From positions 218,145 through 282,144 of the forward strand of contig NZ_JARKMS010000002.1 of the NCBI RefSeq assembly GCF_029350945.1: a stretch of DNA of 64,000 bases. Direction: 5' to 3'. Under the pieces are notes generated by a model. It ran no database searches. It saw only the letters and a list, made by a program, of their open reading frames with translations, and was not told the origin of the DNA. Origin of the DNA: Maribacter huludaoensis (GTDB lineage: Bacteria > Bacteroidota > Bacteroidia > Flavobacteriales > Flavobacteriaceae). The translations under genes were made by a program, and so were the position numbers. This document shows positions 62,268 to 64,000 of the stretch, piece by piece; the stretch's first letter is position 1, and every line of letters starts with the position of its first letter.

Positions 62268-64000
62268 CTAAAACAGATTGTCTACATACTTGTTTGCCAC
62301 TAAGTTAGGTATGGTAACTTTAAGAGTTTTCGTTCTTTCCATTTCTCGTTGTAATGCAAACATTGCTTCTTTATTTCTTGCCCAGCTTCGTCTTGCAATA
62401 CCATTGTTGACATCATAAAACAACATGTTTTTCAATTTGCGCTCTGCATCTGTAGAGCCATCTAGTACCATACCGAATCCGCCGTTGGTGACTTCACCCC
62501 AGCCTACGCCACCACCGTTGTGTATAGATACCCAGGTTGCACCTCTAAAGCTATCGCCAATGACATTGTGTATGGCCATATCTGCTGTGAATTTACTGCC
62601 GTCGTAAATATTACTAGTTTCTCGGTATGGAGAATCGGTGCCGCTTACATCATGGTGGTCGCGTCCTAAAATTACCGGAGCACTTAACTTTTTGTCTTTA
62701 ATTGCCTTGTTGAATGCCAAGGCTATTTTTGCCCTTCCTTCGGCATCGGCATATAGAATTCGAGCTTTGGAACCTACCACTAACCGGTTTTGCTCAGCTT
62801 CAGAAATCCATTTAATATTATCTTCTAATTGTTGTTGTATTTCTGATGGAGCTTCTTTTTTAATCTCTTTTAGCACTTGTAAGGCAATGGCATCTGTTTT
62901 TCTTAAGTCTTCCAATGTACCAGAGGAACAAACCCATCTGAACGGTCCAAAACCATAATCAAAACACATGGGTCCTAATATATCCTGTACGTATGACGGA
63001 TATTTAAAATCTATATTGTTCTCTGCCATTACTTCTGCACCTGCTCTTGAGGCTTCGAGTAAAAAGGCATTTCCATAATCAAAAAAGTATGTGCCTTTTT
63101 TGGTGTGTAGGTTTATAGCGTTGGCATGTCTTCGTAACGATTCTTGCACTTTCGTTTTAAATACCTCAGGTTGCTTATTCATCATTTCGTTAGACGCCTC
63201 AAAAGTTAACCCAACTGGGTAGTACCCTCCTGCCCATGGGTTATGTAAAGAGGTTTGGTCAGATCCTAGGTGAATGAATAATTCTTCTGCAAAAAATCGC
63301 TCCCATACGTCTACAACATTGCCAATAAAAGCCAATGATACTATTTCTTGTTTGTTTTGGGCTTCTTTGGTTCTTTCTACTAAATCATCAAGGTTGTCTA
63401 TTAATTCGTCTACCCAGCCTTGTTCGTGTCTTTTCTTTGCGGCAAGTGCATTCACTTCTGCACAAATGGTGATGCATCCGGCAATGTTACCGGCTTTTGG
63501 TTGTGCGCCGCTCATTCCGCCTAAACCTGCAGTTAAGAATATTTTTCCGTTGGCATTTTCATCCGCCTTCAGTACTTTTCTAAATGCATTCATTACGGTA
63601 ATTGCGGTACCGTGCACTATGCCTTGCGGACCAATATACATATATGAACCCGCGGTCATTTGACCATATTGGGTTACACCAAGCGCATTGTATTTTTCCC
63701 AATCGTCTTGTTTAGAGTAATTGGGAATCATCATTCCGTTGGTAACGACAACTCTTGGGGCATCTGCTGATGAAGGAAACAAACCCATAGGATGACCAGA
63801 ATAGATATGCAAGGTTTGCTCCTTGGTCATTTCAGATAAGTACTGCATGGTCAAAAGGTATTGCGCCCAATTCTGAAAAACGGCACCATTGCCACCGTAG
63901 GTAATGAGTTCTTGTGGATGCTGGGCTACCGCTGGATCTAAATTATTCTGGATCATTAACATGATCGCTGCAGCATGACTAATCCGTGCCGGATATGCTG
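62268..64000 (-). CDS. hutU: Urocanate hydratase, 5' partial (cut by the window end)
   Basis: The frame stays open to the last base of the window (residues before the first internal Met read AYPARISHAAA), so the N-terminus, about 100 residues, lies outside. The visible part is about 577 codons and contains the NAD-binding ITYGGNGAVFQNW, YSGHPMGLFPS, GGLGGMSGAQPKA and WVSIHNGGGVGWGE, all typical of urocanate hydratase in its long, about 660-residue Bacteroidota form. It converts urocanate to imidazolone propionate in histidine breakdown, using NAD+ as cofactor. hutG follows 167 bp downstream. Confidence 0.96.
   Translation of the reverse strand, partial: AYPARISHAAAIMLMIQNNLDPAVAQHPQELITYGGNGAVFQNWAQYLLTMQYLSEMTKEQTLHIYSGHPMGLFPSSADAPRVVVTNGMMIPNYSKQDDWEKYNALGVTQYGQMTAGSYMYIGPQGIVHGTAITVMNAFRKVLKADENANGKIFLTAGLGGMSGAQPKAGNIAGCITICAEVNALAAKKRHEQGWVDELIDNLDDLVERTKEAQNKQEIVSLAFIGNVVDVWERFFAEELFIHLGSDQTSLHNPWAGGYYPVGLTFEASNEMMNKQPEVFKTKVQESLRRHANAINLHTKKGTYFFDYGNAFLLEASRAGAEVMAENNIDFKYPSYVQDILGPMCFDYGFGPFRWVCSSGTLEDLRKTDAIALQVLKEIKKEAPSEIQQQLEDNIKWISEAEQNRLVVGSKARILYADAEGRAKIALAFNKAIKDKKLSAPVILGRDHHDVSGTDSPYRETSNIYDGSKFTADMAIHNVIGDSFRGATWVSIHNGGGVGWGEVTNGGFGMVLDGSTDAERKLKNMLFYDVNNGIARRSWARNKEAMFALQREMERTKTLKVTIPNLVANKYVDNLF

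Noticed and set aside
1-64000. CRISPR arrays, IS elements, intact integrases or a classic defence system
   Set aside because: No regularly spaced repeats, transposase, recombinase or recognisable defence genes were seen on either strand.

Overview
The window looks like a chromosomal segment from a marine-type member of the Flavobacteriaceae (Bacteroidota; Maribacter/Zobellia-like, genus not determinable by eye). Supporting this are the low G+C content, the TonB receptor/DUF4249 pairing, a PorP/SprF (type IX secretion) remnant, a DnaE with a fused N-terminal exonuclease, the GH109-type Gfo/Idh/MocA protein, the histidine-utilisation genes, and several promoters of the Bacteroidota TTG-N(17-23)-TAnnTTTG form. 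No CRISPR array, insertion sequence or integrase was found.

Region 1 (1-18.9 kb) is a capsule/exopolysaccharide locus. A 5'-partial beta-helix protein lies on the + strand. Facing it is a long minus-strand operon: a UpxY/RfaH-like NusG paralogue (18934-18455), a 577-bp non-coding leader with several inverted repeats including a terminator-like hairpin, an initiating sugar-phosphate transferase, a Wzc-like co-polymerase/kinase, a flippase, a Wzy-like polymerase, four glycosyltransferases, a CapK-like adenylating enzyme beside a sugar-transfer ATP-grasp protein, a hexapeptide acetyltransferase and an NAD-dependent epimerase. Wza is not in the window.

Region 2 (19-31.8 kb) is accessory and partly decayed. 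It holds a 5'-truncated PorP/SprF remnant, a four-gene TonB receptor/DUF4249 lipoprotein/macroglobulin-like operon, a lipoprotein gene broken at three places, small secreted proteins of unknown function and gene fragments, and it ends at a tRNA-Asp. The terminator and first bases of that tRNA are nearly repeated at 20.33 kb, and a tRNA/tmRNA-like 3' end lies at 30.45 kb. The stretch may be an old tRNA-associated island.

Region 3 (31.9-50.7 kb) is mostly conserved core: DUF58 protein, thioredoxin, DnaE, S16-RimM, a LytS/LytTR-type two-component pair, TrmN6 and glutaryl-CoA dehydrogenase. After these come a GH1 glycosidase/glycosyltransferase/LpxH-like phosphatase operon, an FdhF/YdeP-type molybdoenzyme and a sugar-nucleotidyltransferase.

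Region 4 (50.8-59.8 kb) holds a GH109-like Tat protein and then the most interesting cluster. A TonB receptor, a small lipoprotein, a Tat-exported PLP aminotransferase and an AEC-type permease lie in series, divergent from an Lrp/AsnC regulator. The receptor's leader carries a strong hairpin. This could be an Lrp-controlled uptake and periplasmic transamination system for an amino-acid-like compound (inference). An internally deleted Gfo/Idh/MocA remnant follows.

Region 5 (60-64 kb) has a small membrane exporter-like protein, an unknown small protein, a candidate structured non-coding RNA, and hutG and hutU (cut by the window end) of histidine degradation.
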